In this document: positions 14,945 through 23,505 of the stretch, one piece after another
Numbering within the stretch: the first letter of the stretch is position 1
Layout: every line of letters starts with the position of its first letter
Source of the DNA: UBA2982 sp040081395
Lineage (GTDB): Bacteria > Gemmatimonadota > Gemmatimonadetes > Longimicrobiales > Gaopeijiaceae
DNA: 30,054 nt
Assembly (NCBI GenBank): GCA_040081395.1
Contig: JBEBGN010000023.1
Coordinates: forward strand, 1-30,054
Direction of reading: 5' to 3'
Notes under the pieces: model-generated
Databases searched by the model: none
Told to the model about the DNA's origin: nothing
What the model saw: the letters and a program-made list of their open reading frames with translations, nothing else
Translations under genes and position numbers: made by a program

Positions 14945-15547
14945 CTACCTCGGCGTGAGCCGCCCGAATTCGTACCGCCAACCGGCGCGCGCGAGCAGGT
15001 CGAGGAACGCGCCCACCGGGAAGCCGACCACGCAATAGTAGTCCCCGTCGATCGAGTCGATCAACGCAGCGCCCAACCCCTGGATGCCGTAGGCGCCCGC
15101 TTTGTCGAGCGGCTCGCCGGTCCCGACGTACTGGCGGGCCACGTCGGCCCCGAACGGACGGAAGCGCACGACCGTACACGCGACGGCGCTGACCACGCCG
15201 TGCGCACCCGCGACGGCGATTCCGCTGTAGACCTCGTGCTCGCGTCCCGCAAGTGACATCAGCATGCCAACCGCGTAGTCCGCGTCCCTCGGCTTGGAGA
15301 GCACGCGCCCGTCGATCACGACCACGGTGTCGCCGCCCACGGTGAGCGCAGCGCGATCGTGCGCCGCTACCGTCTCTGCCTTCGCCCGCGCGAGCCGCTC
15401 CACGTGAGCCGTCGGGGTCTCCCCAGGCAGATACGTCTCGTCGATGTCGGCCGCGCGCACTTCCGGCTCCAATCCCAACTGGCGAAGTACGTCCGCACGC
15501 CGGGGAGAGCCGGATGCGAGCACGAGGCGCGGCACGACGGGCGTCAT
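14945..15547 (-). CDS. maf: Maf nucleotide pyrophosphatase
   Basis: This 200-residue Maf-family house-cleaning enzyme hydrolyses non-canonical or methylated nucleoside triphosphates, which would keep them out of nucleic acids. It shows LASGSPRRADVLRQLG at about residues 9-24, the DIDET catalytic-loop residues at about 34-38, GGDTVVVIDGRVLSKP at about 70-85 and DKAGAYGIQGLGA at about 146-158. The DKAGAYGIQG form is that of dTTP/UTP-type (YhdE-like) members. It begins with an ATG that overlaps the dtd stop as ATGA (15544-15547), so translation is coupled. Confidence 0.94.
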   Translation of the reverse strand: MTPVVPRLVLASGSPRRADVLRQLGLEPEVRAADIDETYLPGETPTAHVERLARAKAETVAAHDRAALTVGGDTVVVIDGRVLSKPRDADYAVGMLMSLAGREHEVYSGIAVAGAHGVVSAVACTVVRFRPFGADVARQYVGTGEPLDKAGAYGIQGLGAALIDSIDGDYYCVVGFPVGAFLDLLARAGWRYEFGRLTPR

Positions 15548-15990
15548 GCGTCGCGGTCGATCAGAAGTGTGACTGGGCCGTCGTTCACGAAGTCCACCTC
15601 CATCATCGCGCCGAACTCACCCGTCTGGACGCCGCGCGTGGTCTTCGAGCGCAGCGTCGACACGAACTGCTCGTAGAGCACGCTCGCGACGTCGGGAGGA
15701 GCGGCATCCACGAAGCTGGGGCGTCGCCCCTTCGCCACGTCGCCGTAGAGCGTGAACTGGCTCACCACCAGAAGGTCACCCTCGACCTCATCCAAGGAGC
15801 GGTTCATCTTTCCCTCGTCGTCCGGAAAGACGCGCAGGGCGAGCACCTTGTCGGCCATCCAATCGAGCTGCGCCGGGCCGTCGCCGGACCTGAACCCCAC
15901 CAGCAACAAGTGGCCGCGCGCGATCCGCCCAACCACGGCGCCACCCACCCGCACCTCCGCGCGAGATACGCGCTGGAGGACGATCCTCAC
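15544..15990 (-). CDS. dtd: D-aminoacyl-tRNA deacylase
   Basis: The 148-residue protein hydrolyses D-aminoacyl-tRNAs (and Gly-tRNA-Ala), preventing D-amino acids from entering translation. The family N terminus VRIVLQRVSRAEVRVGG, the catalytic-site SQFTLYGD at about residues 77-84 and the Gly-cisPro motif NDGPVTLLI near the C terminus are all present. The GTG start overlaps the glmS stop as GTGA (15987-15990), which excludes a longer in-frame reading to 16107. Confidence 0.95.
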   Translation of the reverse strand: MRIVLQRVSRAEVRVGGAVVGRIARGHLLLVGFRSGDGPAQLDWMADKVLALRVFPDDEGKMNRSLDEVEGDLLVVSQFTLYGDVAKGRRPSFVDAAPPDVASVLYEQFVSTLRSKTTRGVQTGEFGAMMEVDFVNDGPVTLLIDRDA

Positions 15991-17819
15991 TCGACCGTGA
16001 CCGACTTCGCCAGGTTGCGCGGCTGATCGACGTCGGCCCCACGCAACACCGCCATGTGGTACGCGAGCAGCTGGAGGGGCACGGTCGTGAGCACCGGCAG
16101 CAGGCACGGGATCGTCTGCGGGACCTTGATCATGTAGTCGACCTTGTCCTGCAGCTCGGGTGCGTCGTCGCTCACGATGGCGATGATGCGCCCGTGCCGT
16201 GCTTTCACCTCTTCGATGTTCGACACGACCTTCTTGTAGACGGGATCGCGCGGCGCGAGCACCACCACCGGCATATCGTCGTCGATGAGCGCGATGGGCC
16301 CGTGCTTCATCTCCGCGGCCGGATACCCCTCGGCGTGGATGTAGCTCACTTCCTTGAGCTTGAGCGCGCCTTCCAAGGCGACCGGGAACTGATAGCCGCG
16401 TCCCAGATAGAGGAAGTTGCGGCAGCCCATGTAGGCCTTGGCCACGTCGCGAACCTCGTCATTCACCTTCAGCACTTCCTCGACCAGGTAGGGCAGTTCC
16501 TGGAGCGCGGTCACGATCTCCCGACCCTGGAGCACGGACAGGTGCCGCCGGCGCCCCATGAAGAGCGTGAAGAGCGCGAGCGCCACGAGCTGACTGGTGA
16601 ACGCCTTGGTCGAGGCGACACCGATCTCGGGGCCGGCGTGGAGGTAGATGCCCCAGTCGGTCTGCCGGGCGATGGTGGAGCCGACGGCGTTCACGATGCC
16701 CATGGTCTTGGCGCCGTTCCGTGTCGCCTCGTGCATGGCGGCGAGGGTGTCGGCGGTTTCACCCGATTGGCTGATCGCGAGTGCGAGAGTCCCTTCCTCG
16801 ATCACTGGACTCCGGTAGCGGAACTCGGATGCGTACTCGACCGTGACCGGGATGCGCGCGTACTCCTCGAGCATGTACTCGCCCACGAGGCCCGCATGCC
16901 AACTGGTGCCGCACGCGGTGACGATGATGCGCTTCACGGCGGCGAGCTCGGCCTGGTGGTCCCGGATGCCCCCCAGGCGTGCGTCTCCCTCTTCCTCGAG
17001 CAGCCGCCCGCGAATCACGTCGCGCAGGCTGTTGGGCTGGTCGTAGATCTCCTTCAACATGAAGTGCTTGAAGCCGCCCTTCTCGATCGCGGCCAGGTCC
17101 CACGTCACCTCGTGCACACGGCGTTCAACTCTCGTGCCTGCCAACTGGAAGGTGCGGTACCCGTTCTCGTCGATCACGGCATAGTCGCCGTCGTCGAGAT
17201 AGACGACCTCGCGAGTGTGCGCGATCACGGCGGCAGCGTCGGAGCCAGCGAGCATCTCGCCATTCTGACCGACGCCGATGAGAAGCGGACTGCCGTTGCG
17301 CGCCAGCACGATCTTGCGGGGATCCCGCGACGAGATCACGGCGATGCCATACGCGCCGTCCACCTCGCGAAGTGCCGCCGCGACCGCCGTCTCGAGTGGC
17401 TGACCATCCTTCCAGAGGAAGTCGATGAGGTGCACCACCACCTCGGTATCGGTCTCGGAGTCGAACCGGTACCCCTCCTTCTTCAGCTGCTGCCGAAGCG
17501 CGTCGGCGTTCTCGATGATGCCGTTGTGCACCAGTGCGATGTCGCCGTCGTTCGACATGTGCGGGTGCGCGTTGGGCTCGTTCGGGGCACCGTGCGTCGC
17601 CCAGCGGGTGTGCGCGATGCCGCACGTCGCGGAGGACGGGTGGGCGGCGAGCGCCTTCTCGAGCTCACGGATCTTGCCGGGCTTCTTGGTGACCTCGATG
17701 CTGCCATTCAGGAGCGCGACCCCCGCGGAGTCGTAGCCGCGGTACTCGAGGCGCTTGAGCCCCTCGATCAGGATGGGGGTGGCCGCCTTCAGTCCGACGT
17801 ATCCGACGATGCCGCACAT
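15987..17819 (-). CDS. glmS: Glutamine-fructose-6-phosphate aminotransferase (isomerizing)
   Basis: The 610-residue enzyme makes glucosamine 6-phosphate from fructose 6-phosphate and glutamine, the first step towards UDP-GlcNAc for peptidoglycan and lipopolysaccharide. The glutaminase domain begins MCGIVGYVG with nucleophile Cys2, and has HTRWATHG and HNGIIEN. Two SIS domains follow; the synthase part has ACGTSWHAG, SQSGETADT and the C-terminal PRNLAKSVTVE. GAGGAG at 17830-17835 precedes the start. It lies 23 bases downstream of glmM, whose product acts on its product. Confidence 0.97.
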   Translation of the reverse strand: MCGIVGYVGLKAATPILIEGLKRLEYRGYDSAGVALLNGSIEVTKKPGKIRELEKALAAHPSSATCGIAHTRWATHGAPNEPNAHPHMSNDGDIALVHNGIIENADALRQQLKKEGYRFDSETDTEVVVHLIDFLWKDGQPLETAVAAALREVDGAYGIAVISSRDPRKIVLARNGSPLLIGVGQNGEMLAGSDAAAVIAHTREVVYLDDGDYAVIDENGYRTFQLAGTRVERRVHEVTWDLAAIEKGGFKHFMLKEIYDQPNSLRDVIRGRLLEEEGDARLGGIRDHQAELAAVKRIIVTACGTSWHAGLVGEYMLEEYARIPVTVEYASEFRYRSPVIEEGTLALAISQSGETADTLAAMHEATRNGAKTMGIVNAVGSTIARQTDWGIYLHAGPEIGVASTKAFTSQLVALALFTLFMGRRRHLSVLQGREIVTALQELPYLVEEVLKVNDEVRDVAKAYMGCRNFLYLGRGYQFPVALEGALKLKEVSYIHAEGYPAAEMKHGPIALIDDDMPVVVLAPRDPVYKKVVSNIEEVKARHGRIIAIVSDDAPELQDKVDYMIKVPQTIPCLLPVLTTVPLQLLAYHMAVLRGADVDQPRNLAKSVTVE

Positions 17820-17842
17820 GAGCTCGATTCTCCTCTAAGCCT

Positions 17843-19198
17843 TCAAGCGACGCCCGCGAGCACGCGGGCGGCACGGGTAACCAACTCTTTCGCATCTGCC
17901 TCGTCCGCGGACTCGGCGATGAGCCGCACGACGGGCTCCGTTCCCGACGGCCGCACGTGCAGCCATGCCTTCCGTGTCGGCCAAGCCAGCCGGAGACCGT
18001 CCGATTCGTCCTTGGTCTCCGCGCGCAGGTCCGCCTCCAACGCGGCGTACCCGGCACGGAGCGCCTGACGCGGGAAGGTCACCTTCTCTTTGACGATGCG
18101 ATACACCGGCCACTTCTTTGCCGCCGCAGACACTGTGACCCCTTCGTCCGCGAGGTGTTGCAGGATCAGCGCGACCGCGAGGGGCGCGTCCCGGGTATAG
18201 TGGAGCGCCGGCAAGATGACGCCCCCGTTCCCTTCCCCGCCCACCACGGCCCCCTCGCGTTGCATGCGACGCGCGACGTTGACCTCGCCGACCGGGGAGC
18301 GAAACAGCGTCGCCCCGTGGGCGCGGGCGACATCCTCCACGACCTGGCTCGTCGACAGGTTGGTCACCACCGGCCCTGGGGTGCGCTTGAGCACCGCCGC
18401 CGAGGCGAGCGCGAGCGTGAGGTCCTCACCCAAGGGTAGGCCGTGCTCGTCCACGAGCGAGAGCCGATCGACATCCGGATCGATCGCGAGCCCGACTTGG
18501 GCGCCGCTCTTCTTCGTGAGGGCGCACAGGTCGGCGAGGTTCTTCGCCGTGGGCTCGGGATCCCGGGGAAAGAGCCCGTCCGGCTCCATGCCGATGGCGG
18601 AAACTTCGCAACCCAGCCTCTCGAGCAGCTCGGCGATCACCGGCCCCCCCGCCCCGTGCACGCAGTCGACGGCGACCTTCAAGCGACGCGCGCGGATCTT
18701 CTCGACCTCGATCTGCGGCAGCGCGAGGATCTTGGCCAGGTGGCGCGACCACGCGGCCGCGTCCTGGCGCACGACGCCGATCGCATCCCAGGTGGCGCGC
18801 GGTGGATCCTGCTCCGTGAGGTAAGCCCGGAAGGCGCGCGACCGCTCGTCGTCGAGAAAGATCCCCTCTTCGGACACCAGCTTGAGCGCGTTCCACTCGG
18901 CCGGGTTGTGGCTCGCCGTCACACCGAGAGCGCCCGCGGCACCGTGATGGCGCACCGCGAGCAGGATCGTCGGCGTGGGCACCACACCGACATCGACGAC
19001 ATCGACCCCCACGGACTCGAGGCCCGACATCACCGCACGGGTGAACATCGGACCGGAGGTGCGCGAGTCACGACCGACCACAATCGGCCCGCGCGATCCC
19101 TTGGTCATGAAGGCCCCGAACGATGCTGCCATCCCCGCCGCGAGCTCGGGGGTGAAGGGTCGCCCGACGCGCCCGCGAATGCCCGAGACGCTCACCAT
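17843..19198 (-). CDS. glmM: Phosphoglucosamine mutase
   Basis: This alpha-D-phosphohexomutase converts glucosamine 6-phosphate to the 1-phosphate. From the ATG at 19198 it is 451 residues: MVSVSGIRGRVG at the N terminus, the phosphoserine loop GVTASHNPAEWNALK (Ser at about 96), the Mg-binding DPDVDRLSLVDE, the sugar loop GEGNGGVI and the phosphate-binding RPSGTEPVVRL. The GEGNGGVI loop is the variant found in Bacteroidota/Chlorobi-type enzymes. Adjacency to glmS supports glucosamine over mannose or glucose substrates. The start is uncertain: homologues usually have a few residues before MVSVSGIRG. A GTG at 19270 is in frame, and a CTG at 19225 sits five bases after a GGAGG. Confidence 0.92.
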   Translation of the reverse strand: MVSVSGIRGRVGRPFTPELAAGMAASFGAFMTKGSRGPIVVGRDSRTSGPMFTRAVMSGLESVGVDVVDVGVVPTPTILLAVRHHGAAGALGVTASHNPAEWNALKLVSEEGIFLDDERSRAFRAYLTEQDPPRATWDAIGVVRQDAAAWSRHLAKILALPQIEVEKIRARRLKVAVDCVHGAGGPVIAELLERLGCEVSAIGMEPDGLFPRDPEPTAKNLADLCALTKKSGAQVGLAIDPDVDRLSLVDEHGLPLGEDLTLALASAAVLKRTPGPVVTNLSTSQVVEDVARAHGATLFRSPVGEVNVARRMQREGAVVGGEGNGGVILPALHYTRDAPLAVALILQHLADEGVTVSAAAKKWPVYRIVKEKVTFPRQALRAGYAALEADLRAETKDESDGLRLAWPTRKAWLHVRPSGTEPVVRLIAESADEADAKELVTRAARVLAGVA

Positions 19199-19320
19199 GA
19201 GGTCGTCAGGGATATGGATCGGCAGAACAGCCTCCAGGAGCGGACTGCGGGCCGAGAAGCGGCCCTGCACATGGAAGCTCGCGCGCTCGGGTGCGGGCAG
19301 TCAACGAAAAATTGGCGCAA

Positions 19321-19335
19321 GATCTCGGTGAGATC
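19321..19335. promoter_or_regulatory. Small inverted repeat in a divergent intergenic gap
   Basis: GATCTC-GGT-GAGATC is a perfect 6-bp inverted repeat in the gap between glmM and the SDR-fusion gene. It could be an operator; nothing in the neighbourhood names a regulator. Confidence 0.2.
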
Positions 19336-19408
19336 ACCACGAGCGGCTTCATCGCCCGCGCACCCCGCGAGGGTCCCGCTATCATTGACCCCACCGGCAT
19401 CGGACACG

Positions 19409-20857
19409 ATGGGATCCCTGACACTCCTGACGGGCGCGACCGGCTACATCGGCGGGCGATTGCTTCGCGCGCTGGAACGCGATGGACAGCGCGTCCGGTG
19501 CTTGGCGCGCCAACCCGACTTTCTGCGCAGCCGAGTTGGCCCCACCACTGAGGTAGTGGGAGGCGACGTGCTCGACGCGTCCTCCCTGGCGCCCGCCATG
19601 AAGGACGTGGCGACGGCGTACTACCTCGTCCACTCGATGGCCTCGCCAGGTGGGTTCGAGGCCGAGGACCGCCGCGCCGCCGAAAATTTCGGAAGCGCCG
19701 CGCGAGCGGCAGGCGTCCGGCGCATCATCTATCTCGGTGGGCTCGGCGAACAGAGCGACGGCCTGTCGGCTCATCTCCGGAGCCGGCACGAGGTGGGAGA
19801 GCTCCTGCGCGCGAGCGGAGTCCCCGTGATCGAGCTGCGCGCATCGATCGTGATCGGGTCGGGAAGTCTCTCCTTCGAGCTCATTCGGGCGCTGGTCGAG
19901 CGACTGCCCATCATGATCGCGCCGCGCTGGGTCGCGACCCCTGCCCAGCCGATCGCCATCAATGACCTGCTCGCCTACCTCCGCGCAGCGGCCGAGCTGC
20001 CGCTCGAGGGCAGCCACACGTTCGAGATCGGTGGTGCCGACGTGACCACCTACGGCGAGTTGATGAGGGAGTACGCCCGGCAGCGAGGACTGCGCCGTTG
20101 GATCATTCCGGTTCCGGTGCTCACGCCTCGCCTGTCGAGCCTCTGGCTCGGCCTCGTGACGCCTATCTACGCACGAGTGGGCCGTCAGCTCATCGACAGT
20201 ATGCGGCACTCGACCATCGTGACCGACACCGGCGCGCTCCGCGCGTTTCCCGTTCGGCCGTGCGGCTTTCGTGAAGCCGTCGCCGCCGCGTTGAGGAACG
20301 AGGACGCGGAGATCGCGACAACCCGGTGGTCGGACGCGCTGTCCTCCGCAGGCGCGACCCGCTCCTGGTTCGGCGTCCGTTTCGGGCAGCGCCTCGTGGA
20401 CTCGAGGGTGACCGAAGTGCCGGTTGCACCGGACCGCGCGTTCGCTCCCATCGAGCGCATCGGTGGACGGACGGGGTGGTACGCGGCGAATTGGCTGTGG
20501 CAACTTCGTGGCATCCTGGACCTACTCGTCGGTGGCGTCGGCATGCGACGAGGAAGGCGGCACCCCGATCGACTCCTGACCGGAGATGTGCTCGACTGCT
20601 GGCGCGTGGAATCTGTCGAGCCGGGCCGACGGCTGCGCCTCGCCGCAGAGATGAAGCTCCCGGGTCGCGCCTGGCTCGAGTTCGAGGTGGAGCCGACGGT
20701 TGGAGGGGGATCCACCATTCGGCAGACGGCGATCTTCGATCCGGTGGGCGTCCTGGGTCGTGCGTACTGGTATTCCGTCTATCCTCTGCACCAGATCGTT
20801 TTCGGGGGCATGCTCCGAGGTCTCGCCCAGCGAGCCGTCGCCGGGAAGGAAGGCTGA
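19409..20857 (+). CDS. NAD(P)-binding SDR protein fused to a DUF2867 domain
   Basis: The 482-residue protein has an N-terminal atypical (extended-like) short-chain dehydrogenase Rossmann domain, with the dinucleotide motif TGATGYIGG at about residues 8-16, then YYLVHSM at about 70-76 and RRIIYLGGL at about 106-114. The C-terminal half (about 330-480) resembles DUF2867, with the START-like signature GRAWLEFEVEP and QTAIFDPVGVLGRAYWYSVYPLH. This two-domain architecture is widespread in bacteria; the substrate is unknown and a lipid or quinone ligand is sometimes suspected. The ATG at 19409 was chosen as the only start next to the Rossmann strand; the much longer upstream reading is antisense to glmM. 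Confidence 0.85.
   Translation: MGSLTLLTGATGYIGGRLLRALERDGQRVRCLARQPDFLRSRVGPTTEVVGGDVLDASSLAPAMKDVATAYYLVHSMASPGGFEAEDRRAAENFGSAARAAGVRRIIYLGGLGEQSDGLSAHLRSRHEVGELLRASGVPVIELRASIVIGSGSLSFELIRALVERLPIMIAPRWVATPAQPIAINDLLAYLRAAAELPLEGSHTFEIGGADVTTYGELMREYARQRGLRRWIIPVPVLTPRLSSLWLGLVTPIYARVGRQLIDSMRHSTIVTDTGALRAFPVRPCGFREAVAAALRNEDAEIATTRWSDALSSAGATRSWFGVRFGQRLVDSRVTEVPVAPDRAFAPIERIGGRTGWYAANWLWQLRGILDLLVGGVGMRRGRRHPDRLLTGDVLDCWRVESVEPGRRLRLAAEMKLPGRAWLEFEVEPTVGGGSTIRQTAIFDPVGVLGRAYWYSVYPLHQIVFGGMLRGLAQRAVAGKEG
20846..20853 (+). promoter_or_regulatory. Ribosome binding site deciding the purU TTG start
   Basis: AAGGAAGG, five bases before TTG at 20859 and inside the last codons of the upstream gene. 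It supports the unusual start and coupling of the two genes. Confidence 0.65.
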
Positions 20858-20858
20858 C

Positions 20859-21707
20859 TTGAACGCCGTACTCCGTCTGTGCTGCCCCGACCGCGCCGGC
20901 ATCGTCGCCGAGCTCTCCAACTTCATCTATCGCAACCGCGGCAACATCGTCCACCTCGATCAGCACGTCGACGCGGAGGCGAACGTCTTCTTCGCCCGCA
21001 TCGAATGGATGCTGAAGGACTTCCTGATACCGCGAGAGGGGATCGAGAGCGCGGCCGCGGGCCTCACTCGCCCGTTCGACCCCTCGTACTTCGCCCTGGA
21101 CTTCACGGACCGTCGGCCGCGCGTCGCGATCTTCGTCACCAAAGAGACTCACTGCCTCTACGATCTACTCGTGCGCCACGACGGCGGAGAACTCGACGTC
21201 GAGATTCCGCTCATCGTGAGCAACCACGAGACCCTGCGACGCGACGTCGAGCGCTTCGGCATTCCGTTTCACCACGTGCCGATCACCGTGGAATCGAAGC
21301 AGGCGCAGGAGACACGCGAGCTACACCTCCTAGGGGACGCCGGCGTCGACACCGTCGTGCTAGCGCGTTACATGCAGGTCCTCTCCGATCGTTTCCTGAA
21401 GGCATTCGGCAAGGCGGTGATCAACATTCACCACTCCTTTCTGCCCGCGTTCGTGGGAGCGAACCCGTATCGACAGGCGTACGAGCGTGGCGTCAAGATC
21501 ATCGGCGCGACCAGCCACTACGTCACGCCCGACCTCGATCAGGGTCCCATCATCGAACAGGACGTGATTCGCGTGTCGCACCGGGATTCGGTGGATGATC
21601 TAGTCCGGCACGGGCGAGATCTCGAGAAGATCGTTCTCGCCCGCGCGGTGTGGCATCACGTACACCACCGGGTACTGACCTACAACAACAAGACCGTTGT
21701 GTTCTAG
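20859..21707 (+). CDS. purU: Formyltetrahydrofolate deformylase
   Basis: The 282-residue enzyme hydrolyses 10-formyl-tetrahydrofolate to formate and tetrahydrofolate, balancing one-carbon pools. The N-terminal ACT domain (about 1-80) begins LRLCCPDRAGIVAELSNFIY. The formyltransferase domain (about 88-280) carries VLARYMQVLS, the catalytic INIHHSFLPAF with Asn and His, GATSHYVTPDLDQGPIIEQ with the catalytic Asp, and the family end VLTYNNKTVVF. The start is TTG, one base after the previous stop, with AAGGAAGG at the right distance; no ATG or GTG lies at the family's N-terminal position. Confidence 0.95.
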   Translation: MNAVLRLCCPDRAGIVAELSNFIYRNRGNIVHLDQHVDAEANVFFARIEWMLKDFLIPREGIESAAAGLTRPFDPSYFALDFTDRRPRVAIFVTKETHCLYDLLVRHDGGELDVEIPLIVSNHETLRRDVERFGIPFHHVPITVESKQAQETRELHLLGDAGVDTVVLARYMQVLSDRFLKAFGKAVINIHHSFLPAFVGANPYRQAYERGVKIIGATSHYVTPDLDQGPIIEQDVIRVSHRDSVDDLVRHGRDLEKIVLARAVWHHVHHRVLTYNNKTVVF

Positions 21708-21753
21708 ATCATCGGCGAGGCTGTGCCCACCTTGAACGACCTCGCCTCCGCCG

Positions 21754-21759
21754 AAGGAG
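21754..21759 (+). promoter_or_regulatory. Ribosome binding site of the Cys/Met PLP enzyme gene
   Basis: AAGGAG ends five bases before the ATG at 21765 and two bases before the ATG at 21762, favouring the second. Confidence 0.6.
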
Positions 21760-21764
21760 TGATG

Positions 21765-22928
21765 ATGTCACACGAGGCTTCCCCCTCCCCCCGCTTCGCT
21801 ACCCTCGCGATCCATGCCGGGGTAGAGCCCGAGCCGGTCACTGGGGCCGTCATGACCCCGATCTTCCAGACCTCGACGTACGCGCAGCCCGCGCTCGCCG
21901 AGCCCAAGGGGGGCCGTTTCGACTACGGCCGCAGCGCCAACCCCACGCGCGACGCCCTGGAATCGAGCATCGCCGCGCTCGAGAATGGCAAGCATGGCCT
22001 CGCATTCGCGTCTGGTCTATCCGCCATCGAAACGCTGCTCAAGCGGCTCTCCGCGGGAGACCACGTGGTCAGCGAGGAGAACACGTACGGCGGCACCACC
22101 CGGCTCTTCACGCGCGTGCTCGCGCGCTTCGGCATCGAGTTCACCTTCGTCGACACGCGCGCTCCCGAGAACATCGCCCGGGCCATGCGACCGACGACGA
22201 AGCTCGTGCACGTCGAAACGCCCACGAACCCGATGATGCGCATCTGCGACCTTCGTGCGGCGGCGGACATCGCCCACGCAGGCAAAGCGCTCCTGTCCGT
22301 AGACAACACCTACGCCTCGCCCTACAACCAGCGACCGCTGGAGCTGGGGGCGGACGTGGTGGTGCACTCCTCCACGAAATACGTGAACGGCCACTCGGAC
22401 GTGATCGGCGGCCTGATGGTCGTGCGCGACGACGGGCTCGCCGAGGAGCTAAGCTTCCTCCAGAACGCGAGCGGCGCGGTCCCCGGGCCCATGGATTGCT
22501 TCCTGACGCTACGCGGCATCAAGACCCTGCACCTGCGCATGGAGCGACACAACGCGAACGGCCTGGCCGTCGCGCGCTTCCTCGAGTCGCATCCGAAGGT
22601 CGACCGCGTGATCTACCCCGGGCTCGCGTCGCACCCGCAGCACGCGCTCGCCGCGCGTCAGATGGCGGGCTTCACGGGCATGGTGGCGATCGACGTGGGC
22701 ACGCACGCGCGAGCCAAAGCGCTCACCGAGCGCCTGCGTTGGTTCGCGCTCGCCGAGAGCCTGGGGGGCGTCGAGTCGCTGGTTAGCGTGCCCGCCCTCA
22801 TGACCCACGCCTCGGTGCCGGAGGAGCGACGCCAGGCCATGGGCGTGACGGAGGGACTGGTGCGCTTCTCGGTGGGCGTCGAGGACGTGGTCGACCTGCT
22901 CGAGGACCTCGAGCAGGCGCTCGCGTAG
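21765..22928 (+). CDS. Cystathionine gamma-synthase / beta-lyase family PLP enzyme
   Basis: The 387-residue member of the Cys/Met metabolism PLP family (fold type I) catalyses beta- or gamma-elimination or replacement on sulfur amino acids. Motifs include TPIFQTSTYAQ (31-41), RSANPTRDALE (56-66), the cofactor-stacking SEENTYGGTTRL (103-114), ETPTNPMMRI (151-160) and the PLP-binding Lys205 in VVHSSTKYVNGHSDVIGG. The C-terminal SLGGVESLVSVPALMTHASV is typical. Sequence alone does not separate cystathionine gamma-synthase, gamma-lyase and beta-lyase. No other methionine gene is adjacent. A GTG at 21723 is an alternative start but has no ribosome binding site. Confidence 0.92.
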   Translation: MSHEASPSPRFATLAIHAGVEPEPVTGAVMTPIFQTSTYAQPALAEPKGGRFDYGRSANPTRDALESSIAALENGKHGLAFASGLSAIETLLKRLSAGDHVVSEENTYGGTTRLFTRVLARFGIEFTFVDTRAPENIARAMRPTTKLVHVETPTNPMMRICDLRAAADIAHAGKALLSVDNTYASPYNQRPLELGADVVVHSSTKYVNGHSDVIGGLMVVRDDGLAEELSFLQNASGAVPGPMDCFLTLRGIKTLHLRMERHNANGLAVARFLESHPKVDRVIYPGLASHPQHALAARQMAGFTGMVAIDVGTHARAKALTERLRWFALAESLGGVESLVSVPALMTHASVPEERRQAMGVTEGLVRFSVGVEDVVDLLEDLEQALA

Positions 22929-22929
22929 C

Positions 22930-23505
22930 CTACGGCGTGACCACCCCCGAGAACTGGATGCGGATCTGAGGCCGCACACGCATCAACCCCATCATGACCA
23001 CGGGGGGCTGCACCCCGTACGTCGTCATATCGAGTTGGACCTCCCCCGCCAGCTGGACCCCTGAGCCACTCGGCGTGAGTGACATCGGCACGCTGACCGG
23101 GTTCGTCGACGAGAGGATCGTGAGCGAGCCCGTGGCGACCGCCCCCTGGGGATTCGCCGCGTAGCTGTCGAGGCGGAAGGTGATCTGCGGGAACTCCGCC
23201 GCGCGCATCGCCTCCAGGAGGTGCTCCCGCATCTCGGCTTCGGGACACTCGAACGCGGTCACCGGTACGGTGAGCGTGACCGCACTGACCCCCGAAGCGA
23301 AACCTCTCACCGCGGCACCCGACCCGGTGCTCACCTGGGCCGTGCCACGCACCGTGCAGGTCCAGCCCCGCACCGTCGAGCTTCCCGACACCGTAAAGTC
23401 GACTGAGGACTGCGCCGCCGACGGCTGGGGCGCGAGCACACCCAGCGTCATAGCCGCGCTCGCCGCGATGCGCATGAATCCGCGCACGGTCACGGCCGCG
23501 CTCAT
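22930..23505 (-). CDS. Exported YceI-like protein
   Basis: The 191-residue product has an N-terminal signal peptide ending near PSAAQSS (about 29-33). A YceI-type lipocalin-like barrel follows: SVDFTVSGSSTVRGWTC, GVSAVTLTVPVTAFEC, the conserved MREHLLEAMRAAEFPQITFRL (about 95-115) and GSLTI-type strands. YceI proteins bind polyisoprenoids such as quinones in the periplasm. Two Cys, in RGWTC and FECPE, could form a disulfide. The ATG overlaps the stop of the upstream FMN dehydrogenase gene as ATGA (23502-23505), so the two proteins are made together. The stop is one base from that of the convergent PLP-enzyme gene. Confidence 0.82.
   Translation of the reverse strand: MSAAVTVRGFMRIAASAAMTLGVLAPQPSAAQSSVDFTVSGSSTVRGWTCTVRGTAQVSTGSGAAVRGFASGVSAVTLTVPVTAFECPEAEMREHLLEAMRAAEFPQITFRLDSYAANPQGAVATGSLTILSSTNPVSVPMSLTPSGSGVQLAGEVQLDMTTYGVQPPVVMMGLMRVRPQIRIQFSGVVTP

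Noticed and set aside
16056..18068. Plus-strand open frame of 670 codons across glmS
   Set aside because: Antisense shadow of glmS; its sequence is low-complexity Asp/His/Val/Arg-rich and matches no family.
18443..19408. Long upstream extension of the SDR-fusion gene
   Set aside because: This part is antisense to glmM; the Rossmann motif starts directly after the ATG at 19409.
22924..22934. Palindrome CGTAG-C-CTACG between two convergent stop codons
   Set aside because: A one-base loop cannot form a hairpin, and the symmetry comes from two TAG stops facing each other.
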